From contig NZ_JAJSLX010000001.1 in assembly GCF_021290925.1 (NCBI RefSeq), positions 434,001 to 498,000 of the forward strand: a stretch of DNA of 64,000 bases, in the 5' to 3' direction. A model generated the notes under the pieces. That model was given only the letters and a program-made list of their open reading frames with translations. It ran no database searches and had not been told where the DNA came from. Shown here piece by piece: positions 1 through 8,851 of this stretch. The position numbers and the translations under genes are program-made. The stretch is from Sessilibacter corallicola. Lineage in GTDB: Bacteria; Pseudomonadota; Gammaproteobacteria; Pseudomonadales; Cellvibrionaceae. How positions within the stretch are numbered: position 1 is the stretch's first letter; every line of letters starts with the position of its first letter.

Positions 1-1067
1 CTGAAAAAACATTGGCAGATGCAAAAAACGCTTGGGTAATTTCTCGCATTCCTTACCAACAATCTGAAGCCTTTCGATTTTCTCACCCTGTAGTTGACGA
101 AAAAGATTTACAATTAAATTCATGGCCATTAGATGAAGGGTTCATCGATTACGTCGACGATGACTACCAAGGCGAGCTAGGCAATACAGGGGCGACAGCC
201 AATATTATTGCTGCTGACTCCCTAAAACTCGGGGCTAAAAATTACGATTTATCTAAACTCACGCCTTCTCTGCTATCAGAATTAAATGAATTTGGAGGTT
301 CAGAGGCAAACGTGGCCACCGGTTACCATGCCATTGAGTTTTTATTGTGGGGGCAAGATCTTAACGGCACTGAATCGGGTGCTGGCAATCGCCCGTTCAC
401 AGATTTCGCAACCGGTGAACAGTGTACTAACGGCAATTGTGATCGCAGAAGAGATTATCTTGTCGCTGCAACAGACCTGTTAATTTCAGACGTCAGCTAT
501 ATTGTTGACCAGTGGCAACCAGATACAAGCGATAATTACCGAGCCGAACTACTGGCGTTGGACGAAAAAGAAATTCTCACTCGTATGCTATTTGCAATGG
601 GTTCACTGGCATTTGGCGAATTAGCGGGTGAGCGAATGAAAGTTGCGTTAGAGGCCAATTCCCCCGAAGACGAAAACGATTGCTTTAGCGACAACACCCA
701 CAACGGTTACTTCGACAACGCCAAAAGCATTGCCAATGTCTATACCGGTGAATACCGCAAGCTCGATGGCACCTTGTTCTCGACCTATTCTCTGGCAGAG
801 CTTATTGATCAAAAGAATCCTCAGCTCGCTCAGCAAATGCAGCATCAATTGTCTGAAACGCAAAAGGCATTTCAAACCATGGTCGATGCAGCAGAAAACT
901 CTGAGTCACCGATGAAGTTTGACCAAATGATTGCTGAGGGTAACGATAAAGGCGCGCAGTTAATCAATACCGCTATTGAATCATTAGCTAAAGAAACCGA
1001 GTTAATTGAACAAATCGCGCAATCACTGGATATTAACAACTTAAACCCGTCTCTTGCACAAGAGTAA
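1..1067 (+). CDS. irpA: Imelysin-family protein (IrpA/IcmP type), 5' end missing
   Basis: The reading frame is open to the left edge; the TTG at 12 is an internal Leu codon, so the true start lies upstream and probably 80-100 residues are missing. Imelysin (M75-like) domain: the AW(V)xxRxPYxxxEAFRF block near the visible N-terminus and the GYHAIEFLLWGQD block around residue 105, carrying the family GxHxxE motif. Imelysins are periplasmic or outer-membrane proteins tied to iron uptake; the insulin-cleaving activity reported for Pseudomonas IcmP is not a general property. The gene is followed by a di-haem oxidoreductase and a second imelysin, the usual grouping for this family. The signal peptide cannot be judged because the start is missing. 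The family call is firm; the exact role is not. Confidence 0.88.
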   Translation, partial: EKTLADAKNAWVISRIPYQQSEAFRFSHPVVDEKDLQLNSWPLDEGFIDYVDDDYQGELGNTGATANIIAADSLKLGAKNYDLSKLTPSLLSELNEFGGSEANVATGYHAIEFLLWGQDLNGTESGAGNRPFTDFATGEQCTNGNCDRRRDYLVAATDLLISDVSYIVDQWQPDTSDNYRAELLALDEKEILTRMLFAMGSLAFGELAGERMKVALEANSPEDENDCFSDNTHNGYFDNAKSIANVYTGEYRKLDGTLFSTYSLAELIDQKNPQLAQQMQHQLSETQKAFQTMVDAAENSESPMKFDQMIAEGNDKGAQLINTAIESLAKETELIEQIAQSLDINNLNPSLAQE

Positions 1068-1547
1068 TTAGCGGTTTATCCAGCACAGCCTTACTTTTCT
1101 AAATTCACAAACATCGAACGAAAAGTAAGGCTCATTGATTAACTCACGTTTAAAATTCGCTCACCTCTACTCACGCTCTCGAACACTTCAACGCTACCCT
1201 AGACTGGCTGCACGTTATTTTTAGCGATTCTCACGCAATAAACGCAATGAACCAACATTCAGTAAACACGCCACCAAGATGTTGTTAACATACGGCCTTA
1301 ATCACCTTAAATAGACTGTAACCTGTTTTTTTGAGTTACCCTCAAACTCTGAGTATTTTCGCATCGTATAATGCTACTCATAATTCAGTACTGACCAACG
1401 CCACTGTGATCAATTTCCCGCAACGTGGTTTTTATTGCGATTTTCTGAAAGTAGATTCAATGCATTTTGGTCAGCCACCTAAAATTAGAGTTTCACTGAC
1501 TGATGAAACCCAGCCACACAATGATATCGAGCAAGATAAAGATGATT
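1068..1547. other. Intergenic region, no convincing gene
   Basis: About 480 bases between the imelysin gene and the di-haem oxidoreductase gene. It holds one long inverted repeat (1088-1131). An open frame from 1331 runs into the next gene in another frame but has no ribosome binding site or recognisable protein, and it starts at TTG. A promoter for the downstream genes is likely but I could not place it. Confidence 0.5.
1088..1131. repeat. 11-bp perfect inverted repeat with 22-nt spacer
   Basis: GCCTTACTTTT at 1088-1098 is repeated inverted as AAAAGTAAGGC at 1121-1131. It lies 20 bases after the imelysin stop codon. It has the position of a terminator but lacks a following T-tract and has a long loop, so a protein-binding site or RNA 3'-end structure is equally possible. 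Confidence 0.5.
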
Positions 1548-2996
1548 ATGCAACGTTACCGATGTATTCCCGTCAAGATAATTACGTTGGCCGCAGCAAC
1601 CGCGTTACTTTCAAGCTGCCAAAATCCGCAATCGGAAAACTCAAGTCAGAAACAATTCCCTGTTGTGGAAGAACACAACATTATTACTGTGCCCGCGCAG
1701 CTCGGGGGTAATAATTCCGTCGAAAACACCACCACCAATGCTTTCTCACTACCTTCATCGGCAATGCCACTGAGTAAGCGCTTGGATTTCAGTGTAGGAA
1801 ACAGTTTTTTTCGAAATGCCTGGGTGACGGCACCGGCTTCCACCACCGCGAGAGACGGACTCGGTCCATTCTTTAACACCAATGCTTGCCAAAGCTGCCA
1901 CATTAAAGATGGCCGCGGACATTTGCCTGCCAGTCCAAACGATAACAACGTTTCTATGTTGGTAAGACTGAGCGTTGGCGCCAGTGACGATCCAAGGTTT
2001 TCTGTTAAAAATCACCCCACCTACGGCGAACAACTGCAAGACGCAGCGATTCCAGGAATGGAACCTGAGGCGCTTTTGCACTTTGAATACGAAACCCACG
2101 TCGAATATTTATCCGACGGCACGGCCATCGAGTTGAGAAAGCCGATTCCGATCATCAAAACCACCGTTTACGAGCCTTTAGATGATCGCTTAGAAACCTC
2201 CGTGCGCTTAGCTCCTCCCATGATTGGTTTGGGTTACTTACAAGCGCTAACCAACGAACAAATACTTGCCAATGCCGACCCTGAAGATAAAGACAAAAAT
2301 GGCATCAGCGGTAAGGCCAACCAAGTTTGGGACAAAGACCAGCAAGCATCTACGTTGGGTCGGTTCGGTTGGAAAGCTGGCCAGCCGAATTTAAAACAAC
2401 AAAATGCCTCGGCGTTCTCTGGTGATATGGGACTTACTTCTAATCTTGTCACTCACGACGACTGCACCGCTGCACAAACCCATTGCAACAACGCAGTAAA
2501 TGGCGGTTCACCCGAAGTCAGCGACAATATTCTCAATAAAGTTACCTTTTACACCGCCAACCTTGCCGTGCCTAAACGCAGAAATTCTCAAGCGAGCGAC
2601 GTTATAAATGGCAACAAGCATTTCCAACAGATCGGCTGTGCCGAATGTCATCAGCCGAAATGGGAAGTCGGTGAAGTCACCGACATGCCTTGGTTATCCA
2701 ACCAAACCATATTCCCTTTTACAGATTTACTGCTGCACGATATGGGTGAAGGTTTGGCGGATCATCGAACGGAGTTTTTAGCCAATGGTCGAGAATGGCG
2801 GACACCGCCGCTTTGGGGAATTGGCTTAACTGAAAACGTAAACTCAGAATTTGGCTTTCTACACGATGGCCGCGCCAGAACATTAACCGAAGCAATTTTA
2901 TGGCATGGCGGTGAAGCACAATTCAGCAAACAACAATTTACAACAATGAGCGAACAACAGCGGTCTGAATTGATTGCGTTCTTAAAAAGCCTATAA
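1548..2996 (+). CDS. Di-haem oxidoreductase (DUF1111/thiol oxidoreductase-like) lipoprotein
   Basis: Two c-type haem motifs are visible, CQSCH near residue 116 (followed by KDGRGH) and CAECH near residue 380, as in the DUF1111 di-haem family. With the start at 1548 the protein is 482 residues and begins with a basic segment, a hydrophobic stretch and the lipobox LLSSC with Cys at residue 24, so it should be an exported lipoprotein in the cell envelope. In-frame upstream starts at 1503 and 1542 cannot be excluded, since no start has a strong Shine-Dalgarno. It sits between two imelysin genes, a combination known from Pseudomonas and other proteobacteria. The redox partner and substrate are not known for the family; iron handling is inferred from the neighbours. 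Confidence 0.85.
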   Translation: MQRYRCIPVKIITLAAATALLSSCQNPQSENSSQKQFPVVEEHNIITVPAQLGGNNSVENTTTNAFSLPSSAMPLSKRLDFSVGNSFFRNAWVTAPASTTARDGLGPFFNTNACQSCHIKDGRGHLPASPNDNNVSMLVRLSVGASDDPRFSVKNHPTYGEQLQDAAIPGMEPEALLHFEYETHVEYLSDGTAIELRKPIPIIKTTVYEPLDDRLETSVRLAPPMIGLGYLQALTNEQILANADPEDKDKNGISGKANQVWDKDQQASTLGRFGWKAGQPNLKQQNASAFSGDMGLTSNLVTHDDCTAAQTHCNNAVNGGSPEVSDNILNKVTFYTANLAVPKRRNSQASDVINGNKHFQQIGCAECHQPKWEVGEVTDMPWLSNQTIFPFTDLLLHDMGEGLADHRTEFLANGREWRTPPLWGIGLTENVNSEFGFLHDGRARTLTEAILWHGGEAQFSKQQFTTMSEQQRSELIAFLKSL

Positions 2997-3053
2997 ATCG
3001 TGATTGGCTTTATACAAATGAATTTTTAGACTGATCTTGGTGGTACAAACTTG

Positions 3054-4097
3054 ATGAAAAAAGTATTTTCAGGTTGTTTAGTGTTATTAACAATGAGTGC
3101 CTGTAGTCCAACTGATTCCGTTAACCCTGAACAACAACTGCTTCAAGAGGTGAGCGAAAACTTTGTCGAAAAGTACTACTCCGAACTCAACACTCGCACT
3201 CAAACTATGGCGGGCTACGATTTCAATTGCTCCGAAGGTTTAACAAGTATCGATCGTACCGAACTGCAAACACAGTGGCGCAACGCAATGGTCGCCTGGC
3301 AAGGTGCTAAAATCACTCGCTTTGGGCCACTGACTGAGCAACGCCTCGATTGGGAATTTCAATTTTGGCCAGATAAGAAAAACCTCGCTGCCTCAAAAAT
3401 TAAACCCTTGCTAAAAGACAGTACAACCAAAGAGTCACTGCAAAAAGCAAGCGTAGTTACGCACGGTTTAAGTGCTATGGAATATCTTTTATTTGATACA
3501 ACACACATAAAAGAAGATCGCCGAGTTAATCATTGTCAGCTAATAAAAACTGTGTCTGAAAATATCGCAGACAATGCCGCAAAGTTAGAAAAACAGTGGT
3601 TGCTGTTTAAACCTGAATTTACCGGCAACGGTCAAGCGCCGGATACTTGGAATGCGGATGAATATATTGGCAGTGTTATCGATAGCGTCTTAGTCACGCT
3701 CGAAGAAATAGCCAACAGAAAGATCAACGCTCCGGCGGGTTTAGAGCAAGGTAAAATCAACCCCTACTTTTTAGAATCTTGGCGAAGTCAGCACTCATTG
3801 GAAAACATCCAAGCAAATTTACAGGCGATTCAAAACTTATTGCTCGACAGCGGACTCAAACCGTATTTGGCCGACAAAGGATTGGAGAGCTTAATGGCTC
3901 CGGGGATAACGGCATTAGAAAAAGCTCTGGAAGTATCAAACAATTTAAACAAACCTTTGTTTGATTCTCTTGATTCTCAAACGGAGCAGTTAAAGGAGCT
4001 ATCCCAACAAATTAATCTCGTGAAAGCCGATATCCGCGACAAATGGGTTCCTGCGTTGAAACTTCCCATTGGTTTTAACGACAACGACGGGGATTAA
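3054..4097 (+). CDS. Imelysin-family lipoprotein
   Basis: The start is taken as ATG 3054; the codon before it is a TTG. Residues 1-17 form a lipoprotein signal with a lipobox ending in SAC at Cys17. The imelysin fold is supported by a WxxAMVAWQGAKxxRFGP segment around residues 75-90 and a THGLSAMEYLLFD block near residue 145, a variant of the family motif in which the first Gly and His are displaced compared with the upstream imelysin. The gene follows the di-haem oxidoreductase by 57 bases and is closed by a strong terminator, so the imelysin / di-haem / imelysin genes may form one transcript. It probably acts in the periplasm on iron or another metal; the function is not established. Confidence 0.82.
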   Translation: MKKVFSGCLVLLTMSACSPTDSVNPEQQLLQEVSENFVEKYYSELNTRTQTMAGYDFNCSEGLTSIDRTELQTQWRNAMVAWQGAKITRFGPLTEQRLDWEFQFWPDKKNLAASKIKPLLKDSTTKESLQKASVVTHGLSAMEYLLFDTTHIKEDRRVNHCQLIKTVSENIADNAAKLEKQWLLFKPEFTGNGQAPDTWNADEYIGSVIDSVLVTLEEIANRKINAPAGLEQGKINPYFLESWRSQHSLENIQANLQAIQNLLLDSGLKPYLADKGLESLMAPGITALEKALEVSNNLNKPLFDSLDSQTEQLKELSQQINLVKADIRDKWVPALKLPIGFNDNDGD

Positions 4098-4104
4098 TTT
4101 CAGC

Positions 4105-4142
4105 AAACAAAGCGCACGCTGTGAATGCGCTTTGTTTTGATT
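4105..4142 (+). terminator. Rho-independent terminator after the imelysin gene
   Basis: A 12-bp perfect stem, 4105-4116 against 4126-4137, with a 9-nt loop, followed by a T-rich run. It begins 8 bases after the stop codon. Confidence 0.85.
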
Positions 4143-4190
4143 TTGTTATTTAAATAAATATGAATTAGTTATTTCTAAAATACTTTGTTT

Positions 4191-4955
4191 ATGAAAAGAA
4201 CGTTCTGCACGTTATGGTTTTTAATCGGCACTATTCTATTAACGCCATTGGCCACAACAAAAGCTAAGGCAGAAACCGCCAGAGTTGCGGTTGCAGCGAA
4301 TTTCACTACTGCCGCAAAAAACCTAGTGCAAGCGTTCGAAAACACTACCGATCACAAAATTAAATTAAGCTTTGGCTCCACCGGAAAAATCTACGCTCAA
4401 ATTTCACACGGAGCCCCGTTTGATGCATTTCTTTCCGCAGATTCGGCGCGTCCTGCACAATTAATTCAGCAAGGCTTGGCTGAACCTTCAACTCAATTTA
4501 CCTACGCCAAAGGCAGGCTTGCCCTGTACAGTCGTGTTCTGCCTATCACTGACGTTGATATCTCTGAGTTACTTCAGGGTTCAGACATAGAAAAAATCGC
4601 CATCGCCAATCCTAAAACCGCACCTTACGGTGTAGCTACAATTGAAGTATTAAATGCTTACCAAGTGCACGATGCCTTAAAAAACAAAATCGTCATGGGA
4701 GACAGCATTTCACAGACGTTTCAATTTACCTATTCAAAAAATGTGAGTGTGGGCTTTGTATCGGCGTCGCAGCTGATCGGTCGAACACAAGGTTACTCAC
4801 AATTATTACCGGTAAACACTTACCAACCCATTCACCAAGACGCAGTTTTACTGACGCGAAGTCAGAACAATCCCGCTGCGCTAGCATTCCTAGAATTTTT
4901 AAAATCAGACACAGCCAAACACCTTATAAGAAGATTTGGCTACACTATTGATTAA
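4191..4955 (+). CDS. modA: Molybdate ABC transporter substrate-binding protein
   Basis: ModA binds molybdate or tungstate in the periplasm and passes it to the ModBC permease. The start is ATG 4191 (a TTG two codons earlier is less likely). The signal peptide ends about residue 27 at AKA. The mature start ARVAVAANFTTAAKNL, then SFGSTGKIYAQISHGAPFDAF and the DAVLLTRSQNNPAALAFLEFL region near the C-terminus are characteristic. Length (255 residues) is normal. No modB or modC lies in the window, so the permease must be encoded elsewhere or the protein serves another oxyanion transporter. It stands alone between a terminator and a porin gene 182 bases downstream. Confidence 0.9.
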   Translation: MKRTFCTLWFLIGTILLTPLATTKAKAETARVAVAANFTTAAKNLVQAFENTTDHKIKLSFGSTGKIYAQISHGAPFDAFLSADSARPAQLIQQGLAEPSTQFTYAKGRLALYSRVLPITDVDISELLQGSDIEKIAIANPKTAPYGVATIEVLNAYQVHDALKNKIVMGDSISQTFQFTYSKNVSVGFVSASQLIGRTQGYSQLLPVNTYQPIHQDAVLLTRSQNNPAALAFLEFLKSDTAKHLIRRFGYTID

Positions 4956-5137
4956 TTATTGACTCGACTCACGTGTGGGCAGTAAAAAAACTATCACATT
5001 AAGTACATATTTTAGACATTAAACCTTAATAAAAGTGTAATGCTATTCCATCTGTGATTTAATGCGCGGCCATTGAAATCGCAAAAAATTTTAGCTTTTT
5101 TTGCTCTACCCACACTTCACTTTCTAGGTTTCTTTGT

Positions 5138-6493
5138 ATGAAATTCAGACGTGGAATTGCCGCTCTAGCAATGATCGGTGCTACCTTTTCCTCCACATAC
5201 ACACACGCTAGCGAACGATTACTCAACGACGTTTTAAATAGCCCAGAATGGTTCAGTATTACTGGCGAATCGCGTATTCGATTCGAACATTTAGACGAGC
5301 AATATCGTGCGGGACTCGAAGGCAGCGACCAAGGTTTATACCTTCGCACCAACCTGCTTGCCGAAGCCAAGTTTGATAACTTTTCCCTGGTTGGAGAACT
5401 GCTCGATTCACGACAACTGTTTGATATTGCCGATGAAGGCTCACCTCTGAGCACGAGTACCGTCAACCCTCTCGATGTGTTGCAAGCCTACGTCGAGGTT
5501 CCAACCGATAACTTCCTTCCAGGTAAAGGCTCAGTGAAAGTTGGCCGCTTTACCATGAATATCGGTAGCCGTCGTTTTGTCTCTCGCAACGGCACAAGAA
5601 ACACCATCAACAGCTACGCCGGTATCGATTGGCAGTGGAAAGATTCCAGCAACAATACTTGGCGCGCGTTCTACACCTCACCGGTACAACGACGAGTCGA
5701 TGGCGATCCATTAGACAACGAAGCTAAAACCGACCAAATTCAGGAAGAAGTGGATTTTTGGGGATTGTATTTTTCACCCAACAGCGGCCGCTTAAACTCA
5801 GAATGGTACGTTTTCGGTTTGGATGAAGACGACGATGTAAACCAGCCAACCGCAAACCGAGAGCTGTACACCGTCGGCGGTAGAATTTGGAAAAAGCCGG
5901 CCCCTAATCAATGGGACTACCAAATAGAATCAGCCTACCAATGGGGCGATTCGAACGCTTCACGCTCTTCCGATGTCGAGTTGGATAATTCCGCGTACTT
6001 TATTCACACCGAAATCGGCTACAGCTTTGACCATCCAAAATCGCCGCAATTGATTTTTCAATACGATTACGTGAGCGGTGATAAAGACGCTGACGACAAC
6101 GACACCGAAAGCTTTGATACGCTCTTTGGCTCACGTCGTTTCGACTTCGGACCTACTGCTACCTTCGGCCCATTTGTGCGAAATAACCTAAGCACTCCGG
6201 GCGTACGTTTTAAATGGAAGCCATCAGACAATACCCGCGCGCACATTTTATTGCGCGGCTTTTGGTTAGCCAGTGACGAAGACGGATTGCGAGCGGCAGG
6301 AATCAGCAACGCAGAAGGTGAATCTGAAAACTACATCGGTACACAGCTAGCGGTGCGCTGGCGCTGGAATGCGATTCCAAACCGTTTGAAGTTTGACGTT
6401 TCCGCCGCCTATCTTGATGCGGGCGACTTATTAGAAAATGCTGGTCAAAACGACGCAACGTTTGTTTACACCGCCGCGACGTTCGTATTCTAG
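5138..6493 (+). CDS. Alginate-export-family outer-membrane porin
   Basis: The 451-residue protein starts with a signal peptide (MKFRRG then a hydrophobic stretch, cleavage after about THA, residue 24). The rest is rich in alternating beta-strand segments with aromatic ends and finishes in TFVF, a typical outer-membrane barrel C-terminus. The opening ITGESRIRFEHLDEQYRAG and LYLRTNLLAEAKF are typical of the alginate_exp/AlgE-like domain family. Members form 18-strand channels for anionic or other small solutes. No alginate genes are nearby, so the substrate is unknown; a channel for an anion delivered to the upstream ModA is a possibility only. It ends in a hairpin and a strong terminator. Confidence 0.82.
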   Translation: MKFRRGIAALAMIGATFSSTYTHASERLLNDVLNSPEWFSITGESRIRFEHLDEQYRAGLEGSDQGLYLRTNLLAEAKFDNFSLVGELLDSRQLFDIADEGSPLSTSTVNPLDVLQAYVEVPTDNFLPGKGSVKVGRFTMNIGSRRFVSRNGTRNTINSYAGIDWQWKDSSNNTWRAFYTSPVQRRVDGDPLDNEAKTDQIQEEVDFWGLYFSPNSGRLNSEWYVFGLDEDDDVNQPTANRELYTVGGRIWKKPAPNQWDYQIESAYQWGDSNASRSSDVELDNSAYFIHTEIGYSFDHPKSPQLIFQYDYVSGDKDADDNDTESFDTLFGSRRFDFGPTATFGPFVRNNLSTPGVRFKWKPSDNTRAHILLRGFWLASDEDGLRAAGISNAEGESENYIGTQLAVRWRWNAIPNRLKFDVSAAYLDAGDLLENAGQNDATFVYTAATFVF

Positions 6494-6504
6494 AAAGACA
6501 ATTT

Positions 6505-6529
6505 CTTTATTTTCGACAAGAAAATAAAG
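6505..6529 (+). repeat. 10-bp hairpin just after the porin gene
   Basis: CTTTATTTTC (6505-6514) and GAAAATAAAG (6520-6529) form an AT-rich hairpin with a 5-nt loop, 11 bases after the porin stop and upstream of the main terminator. Possibly an mRNA 3'-end stabiliser. Confidence 0.5.
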
Positions 6530-6548
6530 ATCAGGATACACCGCTATG

Positions 6549-6575
6549 ACCTCGGCCCTATGGTCGAGGTTTTTT
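6549..6575 (+). terminator. Rho-independent terminator of the porin gene
   Basis: A 9-bp stem with one G-U pair (6549-6557 with 6562-6570), 4-nt loop, and a run of six T ending at 6575. It overlaps by two bases the stop codon of the convergent DUF1513 gene. Confidence 0.85.
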
Positions 6576-7767
6576 ATGCCCGCCAACCACGGTTTATACC
6601 TTTCGCACTTGGTGCATGTGCTTGGTTCATATGATTGTCCCAAAACGTATTTTTTACCAACATTCTTTTTTGCCGTTCTTCCGATAAGGTTTTAACAGCA
6701 AAATAACGCATCTCACCGTAATTATTGCTCACCAAAAATTGATTGGTTTCGGCATTAAACACGACACCAGCGCATTCCTTAAAAGGAACCGCCCGAAGAA
6801 ACGCTCGGTTTTTGTAATTCCAAAACGTCAGTGTATCGCCTTTTGGACAAGTTACAGCAACAGTCCCAGACGTCGAATCCAAAGCAACACTGGCCGTGTA
6901 GTGATTCATCGCTAACAATTCCAAATCTGGGGCCAGTATCGATTTCATGTTCAAAGTATCATGAATGTTATGAACAGCAACCAGAGGCACTAAATCGTCA
7001 GAACCGCCTTGGTACTGCAATCCGGTAAAAACAGTATCATCCGCAGCAACATCGAGATGGCGAATACTCAACAACGAATTATCCAACCGTTGCTGTTCGA
7101 TAATCTCGCCAGTTTGGGTATTCATGTAAGACAGGTTCGAATCTAACCTCGATAAATTCAGTATTTTCGAGCCAGATTCCGGGTGAGTTTTTAATCCACC
7201 GTTAGCGATAGCAATGGTGTTTTTATCGGACAACCATTGCAGCTGATGAGGGCCAATGCCTCCTGAAGAGTAGCGCGCAACTACCGTGTAGGAATCCGTC
7301 TCGCGAACACTGATTATCCCTTTACCATTTTTATAGTCATTTTCTGTTGTGAAAAGATACTTTCCATCTTGAGAAAAAATACCGTGACCGTAAAAGTGAT
7401 AACCATTGCCCGAGTGAATATCAAAGACTTTTTGTCCTTTTTGATAATCGATGACATAGGCTTCATTACCGGGGCTTCTCGCAAAGGCAATCAATTCCGA
7501 TCGAATCGGGTGTGTCATTAAATGATGACCACGATTGTTCAGTGGTACTCGAAACCTCAACAACCCTTCTTCATCAACCCCGGCCAAATAGTGTTTGCCA
7601 CTGGCATCAGACGCAGCGCTGAAATACATCGTTGTAGGAAGGCGATCTTCATTCTTTAAAACAGCAGCACCACCGCCAATAAAACCTGCAACACCTAATG
7701 TGCCTGCAGCTTGAAGAAATCGTCGTCGATTTAAGTTCTTTGCATCCATATCTGTGGGTCTAACCAT
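6574..7767 (-). CDS. Tat-exported DUF1513 beta-propeller-like protein
   Basis: A 397-residue protein with a twin-arginine signal: NLNRRRFLQAAGTLGVAGFIGG near residues 12-33. The body has recurring short blocks (GHHLMTHPIRSELIAFARSPG, DGKYLFTTENDY, GGIGPHQLQWLSD) typical of the DUF1513 family, which resembles a YVTN-like propeller. DUF1513 genes usually accompany imelysin and di-haem oxidoreductase genes; here the gene is on the opposite strand about 2.5 kb from that group. The start could be 7767, which overlaps the upstream hydroxylase gene by 8 bases, or ATG 7749; neither has a strong ribosome binding site. Likely co-transcribed with the upstream gene. Periplasmic; molecular role unknown. 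Confidence 0.82.
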   Translation of the reverse strand: MVRPTDMDAKNLNRRRFLQAAGTLGVAGFIGGGAAVLKNEDRLPTTMYFSAASDASGKHYLAGVDEEGLLRFRVPLNNRGHHLMTHPIRSELIAFARSPGNEAYVIDYQKGQKVFDIHSGNGYHFYGHGIFSQDGKYLFTTENDYKNGKGIISVRETDSYTVVARYSSGGIGPHQLQWLSDKNTIAIANGGLKTHPESGSKILNLSRLDSNLSYMNTQTGEIIEQQRLDNSLLSIRHLDVAADDTVFTGLQYQGGSDDLVPLVAVHNIHDTLNMKSILAPDLELLAMNHYTASVALDSTSGTVAVTCPKGDTLTFWNYKNRAFLRAVPFKECAGVVFNAETNQFLVSNNYGEMRYFAVKTLSEERQKRMLVKNTFWDNHMNQAHAPSAKGINRGWRA

Positions 7768-8698
7768 TTATTTTTCGAGAAGCATCGCGCATCGAAGGTG
7801 CGACACTGACATTGGTATTTGACGAGGTTTGTGTATCTAATCCAACACTCAGTTTTTTGACGCCAACTCCTGAAAACCAACTGTTTGCCATTCGATCCCA
7901 AACAGCCAAAACGGAACCGAAGTTTTTATCAAAATGGCGAGGATCAGTGGAATGGTGAATTTGATGTTGCACCGGACTGATAAACCAGCGCTCAAATCGG
8001 CCATACGATAAAGCAACCGGCGAATGTCGTAAGTTTGCACCTAAGACATTAAATAAAAAGACAAACACATTCACCCCAAGCACCGTAAAACCCGATAATT
8101 TTCCAGCAAACAAATACAAAAACACACCAACAACACCGCTAAAAACCGTTAAAGATCGAAAATAGTAAAGTGCCATTTCCACCGGGTGCATTCGATACAA
8201 CGTAATGGGAGTAAGTTGTTCCGCGCTGTGATGCACTTTATGGCATTGCCAAAGCACTGGAATTTTATGCATCAACCAGTGCAGTAAAAATCGGCTAAAG
8301 TCGCCAACGATAAAAAACACCAGCGTGAAAACACCGACAACTATCGGCGTCGGTAAATCCATCTGTGGAGCAGTGCCAAACACACCCAATAACCACTGAT
8401 GAACGAACACCGCGCCGCTGGCATAACTAAATGCGTAAGGAATAATAAAAACAGCGCGAATAACACTGTTTGTGAACAACCAGAAGCCATCTAATGCGCT
8501 GGAACGTGTTAACCACAAGTTAGAAGAAATCAGAGGCTTAACAGCAAGGCGGATATTTCGACCGTTGGTAACGTACAAAAATATCAACGCGATAAGAATG
8601 CTTGAAAGCGAATACAGCCAATAAATTCGGCTGCTGGGATTAAACAGAAGTTCAAAAGGCTGCGACAAGCCAGAGATTATCGCTTCGAGCATCCACAT
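7760..8698 (-). CDS. Sterol desaturase / fatty-acid hydroxylase superfamily membrane protein
   Basis: An integral membrane di-iron enzyme of the fatty-acid hydroxylase superfamily. All His-box motifs are present: HWLMH, HKVHHS, HPVE and QHQIHHSTDPRH, in the usual order between residues 130 and 250, with hydrophobic segments on both sides. Such enzymes hydroxylate or desaturate lipids using oxygen; the lipid cannot be told from the sequence. Its last codons overlap the start of the DUF1513 gene, implying translational coupling. The N-terminal 100 residues contain two or three membrane segments. Confidence 0.87.
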   Translation of the reverse strand: MWMLEAIISGLSQPFELLFNPSSRIYWLYSLSSILIALIFLYVTNGRNIRLAVKPLISSNLWLTRSSALDGFWLFTNSVIRAVFIIPYAFSYASGAVFVHQWLLGVFGTAPQMDLPTPIVVGVFTLVFFIVGDFSRFLLHWLMHKIPVLWQCHKVHHSAEQLTPITLYRMHPVEMALYYFRSLTVFSGVVGVFLYLFAGKLSGFTVLGVNVFVFLFNVLGANLRHSPVALSYGRFERWFISPVQHQIHHSTDPRHFDKNFGSVLAVWDRMANSWFSGVGVKKLSVGLDTQTSSNTNVSVAPSMRDASRKING

Positions 8699-8808
8699 TT
8701 ACGTTATCCGATATCTATCACAACACAGGGCACAACCGGATTTATCCGCTGGTTGCTAGATTACAAAACTGGGGAAAAGACGATAACAAAAGAAGAAAGG
8801 ATTTAAAG

Positions 8809-8835
8809 TTAATCTCAGCGTGAAACTGAGACTAA
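8809..8835 (-). terminator. Probable terminator downstream of grxD
   Basis: TTAATCTCAG (8809-8818) pairs with CTGAGACTAA (8826-8835) with one G-U pair and a 7-nt loop. It starts 17 bases beyond the grxD stop. The T-tract on the minus strand is interrupted (TTAACTTT). Confidence 0.5.
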
Positions 8836-8851
8836 CTGACAATAAGGCTTC

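Noticed and set aside
1331-1711. 126-codon frame before the di-haem oxidoreductase gene
   Set aside because: TTG start, no ribosome binding site, no recognisable product, and it runs into the real gene in another frame.
5059-5466. Minus-strand 135-codon frame opposite the porin
   Set aside because: Shadow of a GC-moderate coding strand; Ser-rich and without a start signal.
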